Shown: positions 1-12,686 of the stretch, in pieces | How positions within the stretch are numbered: position 1 is the first letter of the stretch | Layout of the letters: the number at the start of each line of letters is the position of its first letter | Assembly (NCBI GenBank): GCA_029747015.1 | Contig: JAKOGI010001341.1 | Span: forward strand, 12,501 to 76,500 | From: Carnegiea gigantea | Taxonomy: Eukaryota > Streptophyta > Magnoliopsida > Caryophyllales > Cactaceae | Direction: 5' to 3' | Length of the DNA stretch: 64,000 nucleotides | Translations under genes and position numbers: made by a program | The notes under the pieces: model-generated | What the model saw: the letters and a program-made list of their open reading frames with translations, nothing else | Databases searched by the model: none | Told to the model about the DNA's origin: nothing

Positions 1-1909
1 CATTCCCAAAATAGCTTGTCTTCATCTCTATCTTTGTCTTTTATGACTATTTGGGTGGCATGAATTGCTGGGATCTGAAAGGGTGGGGTGAATTTAAAAA
101 TGGATGACGAAGCAATTTCAAGTGGAATTGGAGTACCCTTTGGGAAACTAGCAATAACAAAGGTTGCTGAAAGGGAAAATTTGATTTATTTACGGGTGAT
201 GGACGATTGTTTTGAAAGAGGGGGTGGGATCCGGGGCCCAAAAAAAAAAAAAAACAGAGGAGGCGGGGAAGGAAAGCACAATTACCTTTTGATGGGTAGG
301 GCACTTTCAAAAGTAAATTCTGCAATGGAGATTAACATATGATTTATGCAGGTGATGAAAAAAATAAATTACCTTTTGAATTAACGAATGACAATTTTAG
401 GATAATCGCATCCGAAAATCTTGGATAGTTGAGGCCCATAACGATTGTGGGCAGAGCGGGCCATAATTTTTTTAATTGTAATCTTATCTTGAATTTACGG
501 TGCATAGCACATTATCTTTAGGTAGCTTATCATGCACTTTAAATTCTAAAACTCCTATAATGTTTTTGTGAAATTCTTGCACAAAATTATAGAATTTTTC
601 ATTTCTCATCAAGCACCGCCACATCAATTTGCACTTCAAATTGACTTGTTAGCTTTAAGATTTTGCTAGGTGTCCCCTAGAGTGTAAGGGCCGAGAAATT
701 TTAGTAAAGATCAATTATTTAGGTTAGTTAGTTTAGCTAGTTTTATTATATTAATTATGTGTGCTAGATGAAGGTGGGTAGTTTAAGCATGTTGGCTTTT
801 GGGTTCTTGTGTGATTAAATGTGGTAATTTAGGTGAGTTAATTTTTAGATTTTTTTTGAATTATTGAGTGATTGTGTGAATTAGTGGAAAATGGATATAA
901 TAGTTGATGCTAGATTAAGTAAATAGAGCTAGCTATCTTGCCCTTTAGCGACCGATGTCGTTTAAGTGAGTTAGAAAAAAAAGAGAAAATTAAGGCCCAA
1001 AAATAGTAGAGAATATGCACTTCCTTTGGTTGAAGCCATGACATAGCAAACAAGTCACAAGCTCAAAAGTTTCCCTATAGCAAGACTTATTCCTAGCCAC
1101 CCGCTATCTCATTTACACAACCCACACCATTACTACCAAGCTAGAGAGAGAAAGAGAGAGCAAAATCAAGAGAGGGAGAGATGAAGTAGGCGTAGGAGGG
1201 GGGCACAAAGTAGAGCAGCATGAGAAGAGGAAGAAAGAGACTAAAAACTCGCCAATTTCACCAATCTATAAATTAGGTCCAATAGCTTAGAATTAAGGTG
1301 GATAATTCTACATTTTCAACGTGTTACTAATTTTAATTGGTTTCAACCCAGAGATGGAGTTTGATTAGCCATAGCAAGGTTAGGGTTTAATATGTGAAAA
1401 TTTACAATTGATTGAGGAAAGGAGGGTGGAATGGATCTATGAAGACATATGATGAGTTGAGATGAAATGATAGTTGTGTGAATAGTTATTGGTAATTGAG
1501 GTTCATTTGTTTATACGGTGCTAAATGAGGGAGACGAGGGAGTGGAAATTATAAGTTATAATTGCTATGATTCATTGTTACTCTTTCTATTTTATTTGTT
1601 GTGATATGAATTTTCTCCGTGTATTGAATTGAGTTGGCTAGTTAGGAGGACCTTGAACACGACTTGCCGGCCAATTGGAATAATATCGTTGGATCAAAAT
1701 TTAAGCACGGGCATGTTGCTGTTTAAAAGCAGAACTGAAGAGGGTAAGAATGAGGCTGGTGCCTAGTTCAGCGTACCAACCTATGGTTGGGTCTGCGAAT
1801 CGGACAACAGCTGAACCTAGTTCAGCTCTAGTCTTGTTTCTATCCTCTTTCTTATGAAGGTGCAATTTGTTGCTTTGTGCAAGATACATGAATGAAACTT
1901 GTTGAATTA
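1..1909. other. Unassigned flank left of gypsy 1; no gene recognised
   Basis: No reading frame here has coding character. The stretch contains an A-run near 240-254, a GA-rich purine tract at about 1141-1185, and AT-rich sequence otherwise. Together with the sequence from 23796 it forms the pre-insertion locus of gypsy element 1, since both sides carry the GGCTA target copy. The repetitive texture could be an old LTR, but I could not find its ends. Confidence 0.5.
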
Positions 1910-1914
1910 GGCTA
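1910..1914. repeat. 5-bp target site duplication of gypsy 1 (left copy)
   Basis: GGCTA lies directly before the TG start of the 5' LTR. The same five bases follow the CA end of the 3' LTR at 23791-23795. A perfect duplication fixes the outer borders of the element and shows that it inserted by integrase, with no later recombination between different copies. Confidence 0.9.
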
Positions 1915-4900
1915 TGTAATAGTCCGACCCTAAATTATGTTTATTTATTTAATTAAGCTATATTATTAATTTTTCACATTTATTTATCACATTCATCATC
2001 CCAGTTGGGAGAATTCATTTGGGGCTCCACTTTGCAATTCGAGTTCCATTTACCGAAAATAATTTTTTAGGAAAATTGATATTAGGCCTCACTAATTATG
2101 ATTTAAAAATATTAAATTATTTTTCATGATATCACATTTAATTTCAAGCTTTTAAAAAAAATTTAAAAAAATTAATTAAATTAATCGCACCCGATTTGAG
2201 ATTTTTCACAAACCCGAGCTCATTTAAGGCCAATTTTAGCCCAACAAGATTACACCCCTTTTTACTTAGCTAATTACCATCATTAGGCTAATTATAATTA
2301 ACAAAAAAATCTGATTTTGGAGGAGAAATCTCAGCCAAGTCTTTTGCTTTGCCTTCACTTCGTTTCTAGCCAAGTAAAGTGCATAAACCACCTAGGCAAG
2401 CAAGACCATCTTCTTCCTCCTCCACCTCCTCCTCCATGGCTGACCTCTGCCCAGCTTGCTGCCGCCATCTTCTGCCTCCAGTCAGGGTTGCTGCCGGCCA
2501 GCCCCACTACCACAGCACCACCAGCTGCCCCCCCCCCAACCACCACTAGCACCAAACACAATACCACCTTCACATCTTCTTGTATTCAAGCTTAAGTGAG
2601 GTAATCTTTGCATCCAACTTTATATAATTTTTGGTTTTATGTTAGTTTTGATCATGAATCATGTTATTTTGATGCAATCAAGAATTATTTTGATGTTTTA
2701 TTGGTTGGATCATCTTGAAAACAAGTGATGTTTGAAGTTGTTCATGATCATGCAAGTTTAGGTGGTGGTGATGGATTTTGGTTATTTTAAATGAGATTTG
2801 ATGATCTTTGGCATTGGTAATGAATATCAAGATGTTTATGTTGATTTATATGAGTTAAAGAGTGATTTTAATGGGTGGCTATGTGAAGAAAAGATTGAAA
2901 ATATGTGAGTTAGAGCTGAAAAACAGACCAGAAATAGGGCTGAATTCGGGATTAAACTGGTACTGTTTGGCACATCCAAAATTCATGATTTTTGGCGTAG
3001 TGATAGCTTGATGAGTTAGCTTTCAATAGGCTTTGGAATCACGCAATTTTGAGTTGTGTGGACAAAGTTATTACCAATTTACTCAAGACTATGCAGAATA
3101 CATTGAAACTGGGAACTGAACTGGAACAGTAAATGTATGGAACAATTGGTATTGATTGGGTCACTGAAAAATTGTGATTTTTGGTGTGTGGATAGATCAA
3201 TGAGGTATCTTTCAAATGTCATTTGAATCGCCTTAATTCGAGTTCTGTGGAAACCGTTATGGTCGTTTTACTACGACTGCGCAGTTTGGACTAAAATTAT
3301 GCACGTTTGTGTTCTACCCAAATTTTAGGGACCTTACTGTGGGAATCAAACTGGTGTCCTAAATTAATGTTTTAGCGGACATTATGAGATTTTCGTATTG
3401 GGGTTTTACATCTTATTTGGAGGTTGGAAGTGAAAGATATGGATTTTCTAATGCAGACCATCAAACGATGATATGAGTGAATGCAAAAATCGAGACATTT
3501 GGAAATATTTTCAGAAGTTTTCATATAATTATGGGTATTGCAAGGAAAATTACAATGGGTAGTGAGTTCAACAAGTTTGTTATTGCATAGAAGCTTACTT
3601 GTGTTTGAAAACCGAGTTAAGTGAGCATGAAAATGAAATTTGAGAAGTGGGCTCAGTAATGGCTCAAGTTATTGTCTATCAGATTTATTGAGGTTATTTG
3701 AGCTTTTATGAACCTCACAACACCCCTCATGGCATTGAACCTTCTATGATCCATTTCAGAGGCATTAACCATTCTATTATCCATTTTTGAGGCAATGAAC
3801 CTCACACTTTTCATTATCCATTTCAGAAATATTAGAAACCCATATTTCATTATCACCTCAATCATTTCTATTTGGTCTATTTTACTTCAATTTATTGCAT
3901 TTCAAGTTTAGTAACCCTAACTGATTTAAATCAGTTCATTTTGGTTTAACTTGTCTTATATTGAATTAAAATCAGTTTATTATATTGAAATGCACAAGTT
4001 ATGTATCCCATTTCATTATTCAACTTCTGTTACACCTACTTTTACTCACTCAATTATACGAGTAAGGATCATTTACTGACTACACATACTTACAGTGACA
4101 TTTATGAAACAGAGTTGAGGCCTAGTCTATCATTTCTATTGTGCATAAGTATTATCAAGTGAAATATCATTTTTAAAGACTTCAGGTACGTCCATTACCT
4201 GTATCTTTAGAAATCACAATGTATTTATCAACGTTATCATGTTTTGGTAAGTACATCAATGAATCAGTTTACACAGTGATTTATCAGTTAATTAGTGACC
4301 CCATTAGTTATCATCTATAGGGCATTCGTCCTTCAGTTACCTGCGCGGCTTCAGGCCAGGTCCCCGATCGGCTTGGCAGGTGTACATCTATCCATAGACC
4401 GTAACAGTATCAAGGGGTTCACTATCAGATAATAACTAGCAATACAACTTTATATCATCTTATTCACTGTTTTAACTTAATGAATTGCAAAGCGGGCCCA
4501 ACCAGTGTTTCAATGATCATTTAACAATTCTGGAATGCATGTACTGAGCTTCGACTCACAGTTCGAAATGTTTTTTATGTTTTGTTTTAGGCAAATGCTC
4601 AGAGTATTGCCCTCATGCCAGCAAATCAACTAAAGAGAATAAGTGAAGTAGGGAAATCCAGATGGATCAGAAGTAATGCCGTATATGCATACTTTAAGTT
4701 GTATTTGGAATTCTTCTGTAGATGAAGATGTAGATTATATGATAAATTATCTTCTTATGATTTATAAACCTTATATTGGTTAACGCTTGATTGTGAATTG
4801 ATGAGCATATGTGAATGTGTACAGTGGAGGTTATGCTTAACTGTGTTATTTATAACACTCATGTTTCAAGCTTTGTCCTTTTGGACGGCGGTAACGCCCC

Positions 4901-4988
4901 TATCATTGGATTCATCATATTACAATTGAGTGATTTATTATTAAGGAGGATATAAACAGTGAAACATGTTTAATTTGGGGGCGTTACA
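1915..4988 (+). repeat. 5' LTR of gypsy 1
   Basis: It begins TGTAATAG and ends GCGTTACA, matching the split 3' LTR at 9968-10932 and 21697-23790. Near 2400-2440 a CT-rich run leads into an ATG (about 2436). The equivalent CT-run plus ATG is present in the other LTRs of this family in the window. Small open frames in the LTR, such as those at 2317-2595, do not look like conserved proteins. Confidence 0.9.
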
Positions 4989-4992
4989 GATT

Positions 4993-5004
4993 TGGTATCA
5001 GAGC
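4993..5004 (+). other. Primer-binding site of gypsy 1 (initiator tRNA-Met)
   Basis: TGGTATCAGAGC starts four bases after the 5' LTR end. It is complementary to the 3' end of plant initiator tRNA-Met, the usual minus-strand primer for plant LTR elements. Confidence 0.88.
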
Positions 5005-5189
5005 AGGTTGAGATTTTTCTTATGGGTTATGGATTATGGAGCTAAGACATTGAGAAAGTTGGTTAGTGAGGAATGAAGATTATTATGATATCATTGGAGA
5101 TTTGTGACAATGGTAATGCCTGCTTATCTCTCACATATTCTACTTATCTATTCCTCTTTGTCAGATGGATCCATACAATGTATATATAG

Positions 5190-6820
5190 TTTGATCTCAA
5201 GCATCAGACTCAAGGGTGATTTTTAACAACAAGTTAAAGATGTTCCAATGCATTTAGATATGTATGGTCATATGAGTCACCCATCTGATTGGTATGCCAT
5301 TCTTTTAGCTTGAATTGTTTATTTTTGGGATGTAAACCCTTATACTCCGGGCGTGTAGTCCGTAGAGTTGTGGTCTCTCGCGTGTAGCCGTTGAGCTTAA
5401 TTTGGTATCCTTTTATACTTCTATTCAATGCAGATGATGTGATGTAAGGCTTTAAGCCTCGGAATTGGCCAGTTTACAGGCAAAACTCTGTCCGTTTCCC
5501 CCCAGAAATTTCAGAATCATTAACACTCGTAGCCCTAGGGTTGGGGGTTGTTACAAATATATCCTATGAAACGCCCTTGACTCATTTTGAGGTTAAATGT
5601 ATAGGGAAAACCAAGTATAGGCGAAATACACAAGTTCAATCAACTTGGCAGTTTTGGTCAGTGCATAAGGACCGATCTTGAAGTAACTTTGGTCCATGAT
5701 CACCATGATTTACATAAGGATTTTCCATCCTGAGTTTAAGTTTAAGGAGATATCTTTCATATGAAACAAGACAAGTTAAAGTCTACAAAGTTGGCAGAAT
5801 CCTAATGCACAAGGTCTGAGTTTAGTCCACTTGCAGCCATACATTCCATTAGATAGAGATGTTTTAGTTATTCTATATCATAGTTAGAAAGTAAGCTTTC
5901 CAATGGCCCATGTTGTAACACATTTGGAGACCAGTGGCCAATGAAATTCAGCCTAGAAGTCTGATGGTATAGACTGTTCAAGTCAGTGGATACGTACAAT
6001 TTTGAGCTTATATTTCCTCATCATATGGGTGCCATTTTGTGCGCTTTTTGAACCCAAGTGGCAATTACTTCAATATGCCTCATTGATTGCAGATATTTTC
6101 TTTTGTAACCCAAGAATTTCATCGAAGTGAGCTATATGGGGGTTCTCGATGTATATCCCCTAAATTGTAGGATGTTGGAGAGGCTTGTTCTATGGTATAT
6201 AAGCTTGAAACCATTGACTACCGATGCTTTAGAGAGACATTTTTACTTCAATCCATTGCAATTCAAGACTTGCTTAAATTGCCCAAACTCTTGCAAGCAG
6301 TCCATTGATTCCATCTCCATCTGTGACGTAGACATTACTCTTGATGATATTTCACTGCACTTTTTGATGACATACCATCTACTATTATCCTTGTTGGATG
6401 ATCAACTGTTGGATACGCCTCACTTGACTAGGGGCTTCATCTTTTTGTCTTCCTAGTATCACCCCATCCAGTTGCATCATCATTCACTCTCATGTCATAT
6501 CTTTATCAGTTCTGATCACTTTTTCTTGTTTTTAAGAGCTCAATTGTTACTAGTAGCTGGATTATGATTGGGTTGCGCCCATGTCAATAGATGATAATTT
6601 TATAGCATGCTTGAATAGAAGGTAGATCTTAACTACGCTTGGTATAAAGGCTGGTTATTATCAAATTTGTGGAATCCATTGCTAAGGGAAACGCGATGTG
6701 TTTACCTCTTTGGCTGATTCAATTTAAGTTTCCATCGAAAGATCATTTGCATAAAGTTTAAGTTTGATAATCAAAGTCTTTTCCATGCATTTGGATTGCA
6801 TCAGTGAAAAATTTTGATGG
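5190..6820. other. Foreign segment inside gypsy 1, including the end of another LTR
   Basis: From the primer site to about 5190 gypsy 1 follows gypsy 2; it matches gypsy 2 again from about 6830 (gag). The sequence between is unrelated. Around 5310-5555 it resembles the terminal part of a different gypsy LTR and ends in a GGGGGTTGTTACA-type terminus near 5555. Around 6630-6720 there is a faint reverse-transcriptase-like patch. I could not find clean borders or a duplication. The 109-codon frame at 6127-6456 matches nothing I recognise. Confidence 0.4.
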
Positions 6821-7140
6821 GTTACTGCCCCGTGGAAAAATGTCTTCAGTTGATTCATACTAAAGGAGTCTAGAGTGGAAAGTATGACCCAGTGGAAACT
6901 TAAGAATGGATTCGAGGAGTCGAGAAAGTTTTCACTGTAATAGAGATTCCAGGTGATAACCGGGTAAACATTGGAACATTTTATCTAACTGGTGAAACCG
7001 ATATTTGGCGGAACACTGTTAAAAATAAGCTCTTAGGGCTTGACTTCATTTGGAGTCGATTTATGAAAGAACTAAGTACACCGCTACGAATTGCTAAGTG
7101 GGAACTAACAAATGCACGTGTTGTGGTAGCCTAGAGCACC
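6820..7140 (+). pseudogene. gag remnant of gypsy 1
   Basis: Conceptual translation recovers the retrotransposon gag pattern, with tryptophan-containing blocks and phrases such as NIGTFYLTGETDIWRNTV. It includes an in-frame stop and ends abruptly near 7075, where it jumps to the region of the zinc-knuckle tail. Most of the C-terminal half of gag is deleted compared with gypsy 2 (50560-51275). No functional capsid protein is possible. Confidence 0.6.
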
Positions 7141-7179
7141 TCATCACTGCCTGCTCCCAAAAACTGAAGGTTGTAGTTA

Positions 7180-9950
7180 AGGGCTCTCACTTTCAAGGCC
7201 CGCAGCTGTAGGAAGGGCTTATGTGTTGAGCAAGAAGGGAGTTGCCACCTCTGGTGCAGCACTGAAGCTCTCTTTTAATTTCGAAGCCATTTTGTGTATT
7301 GATTGATTCCGTTGTCACTCATTCATTTATATTCACATGATCTGCCATGCATGTGAACCTTGAGAGAAAGAAGGCAGAAACTAATTATGGAATCAAGTTA
7401 TCTAACGACTCTAGAGTTGAGTGTTCTACATCTCATAAATTTGTTTCAATTACTACTGGTGAGGTAGTTTCCCCTGGAGTTCTGTTTCAATTTGACTGGT
7501 CAGACTTCAATATCATTTTGGAAATGAGCTGGTTGTGTACTTATGGGGTCAAGATAGGTTGTGATGACCCTAAGGTTGTTTTAAGAAAAGAACAAGGGAG
7601 AGAAATATGTTTTATGGGCAAAAAGAGGAAAAACCTTGTCCTTTAAATGTTGTTATGAAACCAAGTGAGCTCTTATGTTAAGGATATATTGTGCATTGGC
7701 GTTATGCTATTAACATTCAACTAAAGGAAGAAAAAGCAGAAGACACCCCTATAGTTTTTGAGTTTAAAGAAGTTTTCTAGAAAAGTTACCGGGACTGCTC
7801 CGCTAAGAGAAATTAAGTATGAGATTGAATTCATCCCTGGTGCCTAATCTATCTCAAAAACCTCATATCGTATGGCCCCAACTGAGCTTAAGGAACTACA
7901 GATTCAGCTGGATGAGCTGTTATAGACGGGCTTTATTAGGCCAAGTGTATCACCATGGGGTGCCCCAGTGTTGATTGTAAAGAACAATAATGGAACCTTA
8001 AGGTTATGTATTGATTTCAAAGACCTAAACAAGATCACCATCAACACCACATACCAATCGCCCTAAGTAGATGACCTATTTGATCAACTACAGGGAGCAG
8101 GAGTCTGATCTAAGATTGATTTGAGGTCAGAGTACCATCAACTTAGCATTATATCTGAATACATTACCAAAACCGCACTACGGACCATGTAAGGGTCATG
8201 GTGAATTCACTGTGATGCCTTTTGGCCTAATCAATGGCCCCGCGACCTTTACAGATCTTATGAATAGAGTTTCAAACCATATCTCGACAAGTTATGGTGG
8301 TGTATATAAAAGATGTGTTGAAATACTCTAAGGACAAAGATGAGCACACTGTTCATTTGAGACGATGTTATAGACCTTGAAGGAACATCAATTATATAGC
8401 AAATACAAAAAGCATGAGTATTGTTGGAAGCAATGGTATTTTTTGAAAAAAAATGCAATTGCAAAGTGCTCAAGACCCACTAATGCATTGGGATTAGAAA
8501 CCGTTTGAGTTTAGTAGGGAGTTATCGAGTTCAGAAAGGAATTGTCATATAGTGGTACCTTATTCCTCCCAACAGTTTAAGTCTTGTGGGTGGTACCTTA
8601 CCCATAATCCAGGTGCACTGAGAAGGGGTACCTTGTGTGTGTAATCTATACTGGCCATCAGAGTTTGAAGTATATCTTCTCTCACAAGAAGCACAGTCTA
8701 CATGAAGCATCAGTTGTGGCAAATCCACTGTCAACTAAGAACTGGAAGTATTGTGGCAGATGCTCTGAATAGGAAGGCATAACATACTGTGAACACCATA
8801 GTGATTACTCAACTGAATTTCTTGAGAGAGCTTGAGGATTTGCACAGTTAATTAGTGTCACACTGGAAGGCAAATGTTCAACTGTTGGTACTTATCTTAT
8901 AGCCCTCCCTAATGAAGGAGCCTAGAGTGAATCAAGATAGTGATCCTGTGCTCCAAAGAATAAAGCAAACTCTTAAGAAAGCAGATCTTAGAGGAGGCCA
9001 TGGCAGAATACCAGCACCCTATAAGTGAATTGAGACCATTAGAAATTCCCACTTGGAACTGGGATTCAATTTTGATAGATTTTGTCATGGGATTCCCTCA
9101 GATATAGTGTCTGATAGAGATCGGAGATTTCAAGCCTGTTTGACATGTACTTCAAGGAGCCTTTGGAACGGGATTGAACTTTAGTAGTTCTTATCATCCC
9201 GAGCATCTAAAAATATCAATGAATCAACTCTTCTAAGTTGGCGCCTGTAGTGCTTCACGACCAACATTTGCATTTGAAGACAGTATGGAACTCCCGGCAG
9301 TCAACATTGTGATAGCACTAGCAGAGAATCCTTCATTAAACATCAGGACAAAATGACGACAGATATTGACAACAAATCATCTTATGGGTCATGAAGATCT
9401 TCTTCAACATTAAATAAGATGGCATATCACAGAAGACTCTTGAAAGCAGACCATTGGAACCGACAGAAAAGCTATGTTGATAAAAGATAGAGATTTCTGA
9501 AATTTTCGGTATATGATAAGTTTTCAGAAAGTCTCACCAACTAAGGGTGTAAGGAGGTTGCGCTGCGACCTAAATGGAGGCCAAGATCTTTTGCATCATA
9601 TCAGTTCATTGAAAGGTCGAATTCTATAACTTGTCTACCAGATCTACCTGTATAACTCAAATATATGCATAACATGTTCCGTGTCCCTTACCTTACAACT
9701 CAGGTAGTATATTTCAGACCCTGACCATGCTGTCTTGATTCCCTTGCAGTCATTAAGGGTCATGTGTTTCAAGAGCATCCAATTCAGATATCGGATCACA
9801 GGATTAAGCAGTTAAATTATATTACCTTGGGCAAATCATACCTCCCAGAAGCTACTTGGGAAACTGAGCAAAAAGTGAAAGCCAGTACTCATATTCATTT
9901 GAAATCACCTTGTATGATAGTCAAAGTTCATAAGTTTCGAGGATGAAACT
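7180..9950 (+). pseudogene. pol remnant of gypsy 1 (protease, RT, RNase H, integrase tail)
   Basis: In order: a protease-like block where the Asp-Ser-Gly motif reads Asp-Ser-Val (7305-7313) and whose downstream part lies in the open frame 7347-7646; reverse transcriptase at about 7790-8400 with several stops, including TAA at 8064-8066, and a YIKD sequence (8303-8314) where YxDD is expected; RNase H fragments at about 8560-8800; integrase pieces at about 9040-9200; an unexplained segment at 9200-9380; and a chromodomain-like end at about 9764-9940. Several frameshifts separate these blocks. Stops and motif losses shared with gypsy 2 suggest they were inherited. Confidence 0.75.
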
Positions 9951-9954
9951 CTTT

Positions 9955-9966
9955 AAGGGGGGAAGG
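9955..9966 (+). other. Polypurine tract of gypsy 1
   Basis: AAGGGGGGAAGG lies immediately before the 3' LTR start at 9968, the expected place for the plus-strand primer. Confidence 0.8.
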
Positions 9967-9967
9967 C

Positions 9968-10932
9968 TGTAATAGTCCGACCCTAAATCATGTTTATTTA
10001 TTTAATTAAGCTATATTATTAATTTTTCACATTTATTTATCTCATTCATCATCCCAGTTGGGAGAATTCATTTGGGGCTCCACTTTGCAATTCGAGTTTC
10101 ATTTACCGAAAATAATTTTTCAGGAAATGATATTAGGCCTCACTAATTATGATTTAAAAATATTAAATTATTTTTCATGATATCACATTTAATTTCAAGC
10201 TTTTAAAAAAAAATTTAAAAAAATTAATTAAATTAATCGCACCCGATTTGAGATTTTTCACAAACCCGAGCTCATTTAAGGCCAATTTTAGCCCAACAAG
10301 ATTACACCCCTTTTTACTTAGATAATTACCATCGTTAGGCTAATTATAACTAACAAAAAAATCTGATTTTGGAGGAGAAATCTCAGCCAAGTCTTTTGCT
10401 TTGCCTTCACTTCATTTCTAGCCAAGTAAAGTGCATAAATCACCTAAGCAAGCAAGACCATCTTCTTCCTCCTCCACCTCCTCCTCCATGGCTGACCTCT
10501 ACCCAGCCTACTTCCGCCATCTTCGGCCTCTAGTTAGGGTTGCTGCCGGCCAGCCCCACCACCACAGCACCACCAGCTGCCCCCCCAACCACCACTAGCA
10601 CCAAATACAATACCACCCTTCACATTTTCTTGTATTCAAGCTTAAGTGAGATAATCTTTGGATCCAACTTTATATAATTCTTGGTTTTATGTTAGTTTTG
10701 ATCATGAATCATGTTATTTTGATGCAATCAAGAATTATTTTGATGTTTTATTGGTTGGATCATCTTGAAAACAAGTGATGTTTGAAGTTGTTCATGATTA
10801 TGCAAGTTTAGGTGGTGGTGATGGATTTTGATTGTTTTAAATGAGATTTGATGATCTTTGGCATTGGTAATGAATATTAAGATGTTTATGTTGATTTATA
10901 CGAGTTAAAGAGTGATTTTAATGGGTGGCTAT
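9968..10932 (+). repeat. 3' LTR of gypsy 1, first part
   Basis: It matches the start of the 5' LTR (TGTAATAGTCC) and runs to the GCTAT target of the Copia insertion. The remainder continues at 21697. Confidence 0.9.
10928..10932. repeat. 5-bp target site duplication of the Copia element (left copy)
   Basis: GCTAT precedes the Copia 5' LTR and is repeated at 21692-21696, just after the 3' LTR. The reconstructed junction matches the uninterrupted 5' LTR of gypsy 1 near 2876-2884. Confidence 0.93.
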
Positions 10933-12629
10933 TGTTGAATTAGTATATTCAGTTTTGAGGACAACAAACCCAAGTGTAAAATGCTCTTAAGTAATGTTGC
11001 TTCAAACAAAGTTCTCCAAACATGCATACGCTGTTATTTTCAATATGCATCTTAACTTGTTTGCTGAATGTTGAGAACAAGTCTTAAGAACAGGTCTCAT
11101 ACCTTGACGACTCACGCTCAAGTCAAGAACACCACCTCGATGAGTTGATTGTGTGTTAAGATCAGTTTCTGAACTCAAGCAATACAAGAACAACCTGGCA
11201 AACAGGCTAGGTGTTTCAAGGACAATCAAGCAAACAGGCCTTTCTGAACTCAAGCGATACAAAAATAACCTGGCAAACAGGTTGGTCTAGGTGGTTGGGG
11301 CAGCGTATTCATCTTGAACAAGATGACTGGATCTACAACAAGATGTCTTGGGTAATTTAGGTTTTATTTTTTAGACTCTTGTTAATATGCCAATCTTGAA
11401 AAGTCTCTAACTAACCACTCTTGAATCGGTTGCGCTATTTGCTTCAGAACACCAAGTTTGAACAACCCTGTAAACAGGGTACCTAGGGTGTTTCTGAACT
11501 GCAACGGCCAAACCCGGTTACTTTGGAAAACTTATTTTGGTTGGCCAAAAGCTCTAATATATTTTGATAAAATTCCAAGACAGCAATTTAAGCTGTAGAA
11601 AATCATTTTGATATGAAAATCCCTTGGGAGATTTGCAAAACTGATTTTGGAAAATATTCACCAAAACCGAAAATATTTCTTTCTTATCCTTTAGGAAGTG
11701 ATTAATTCAAAATTCAAAGCTGAGATTCTTTCCCATGTATCTCACGGCTATTTTTAAAGGGGAAAAGATAGACTTTTATCTTCCAAAAATCAAATCTCTA
11801 CAATATTGGGAAAACTCTATCCTCATTGATCTTTTAGCCGTTGGAATTCTTTGTGCTAAGCAAAAATCTCTCTTTGCTAAACATAGCTGATTTTATCACT
11901 TCTCCTTGTTTTTGACCGTTGGATTTTTTGTTTAAAAACTCAACATTTCACTCCCATTCAAAAAGAGAGAAAAAACGAGAAACATACATAACATACGCAA
12001 AAAAGGGGAAAATTACAAAAGTGGTTTTTCTAGTGAGAAGAATTTTTCGAGCTACTCTTGAGAAAAGAAAAACCGAGACAAGTTGTGTTTAAGCTGAGCT
12101 TTCAAGATATTGGCATACTAGGACCTCATTGTACCTTACATCTGTTTAAATCAGAAGCACCCTCGTAAGGTGTTTTGTAACCCTGATCTTGGATCAGAAG
12201 AGTGAGTGAGTGGTCCTCAGTCGTGTGGACTTTGGACGTGTCCAATCTGGTGAGATTTGGACGTGGTGTAACCTTTCTTAGAAAAGAAGGTTACGTGGTT
12301 GCAAGTTGTAACAAGGTGTGTTACTTTTGTAATGTGTTCAGCCCGTTAGTGAAAGTGGTTAAATCTTACACGAGGTAGGTCGTGGTTTTTCACACCTCAG
12401 TTGGGCTAGAGGTGTTTTCCACGGAAAAATTGTGTGTGCTTTATTTCCGCATTTATCTTGTTGATTTTCGCCTTTGAGCAAATTGAAAACATCTGGTGCA
12501 AACAAGTCAGAAGGTTGTTTGTAATTCGAGAACAACCTCTGCAATCAAGAGGGTGTTTGCCAGTAAGTACGCAAAAATCGAACACCACAATTCACCCCCT
12601 CTTGTGGGTAAGTACTCCTAAATACAACA
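10933..12629 (+). repeat. 5' LTR of the Copia element
   Basis: It runs from TGTTGAATTAG to CTAAATACAACA and is nearly identical to 19992-21691. It contains several short inverted CCTG...CAGG motifs, for example around 11250-11285 and at 11472-11486, that recur within the internal region. Confidence 0.95.
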
Positions 12630-12631
12630 AG

Positions 12632-12643
12632 TGGTATCAGAGC
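12632..12643 (+). other. Primer-binding site of the Copia element (initiator tRNA-Met)
   Basis: TGGTATCAGAGC starts two bases after the 5' LTR and is complementary to the 3' end of initiator tRNA-Met. Confidence 0.9.
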
Positions 12644-12686
12644 GGGTTCTCTCACAAAAGGGCTAACACCTTGAGAGATTCTGAAG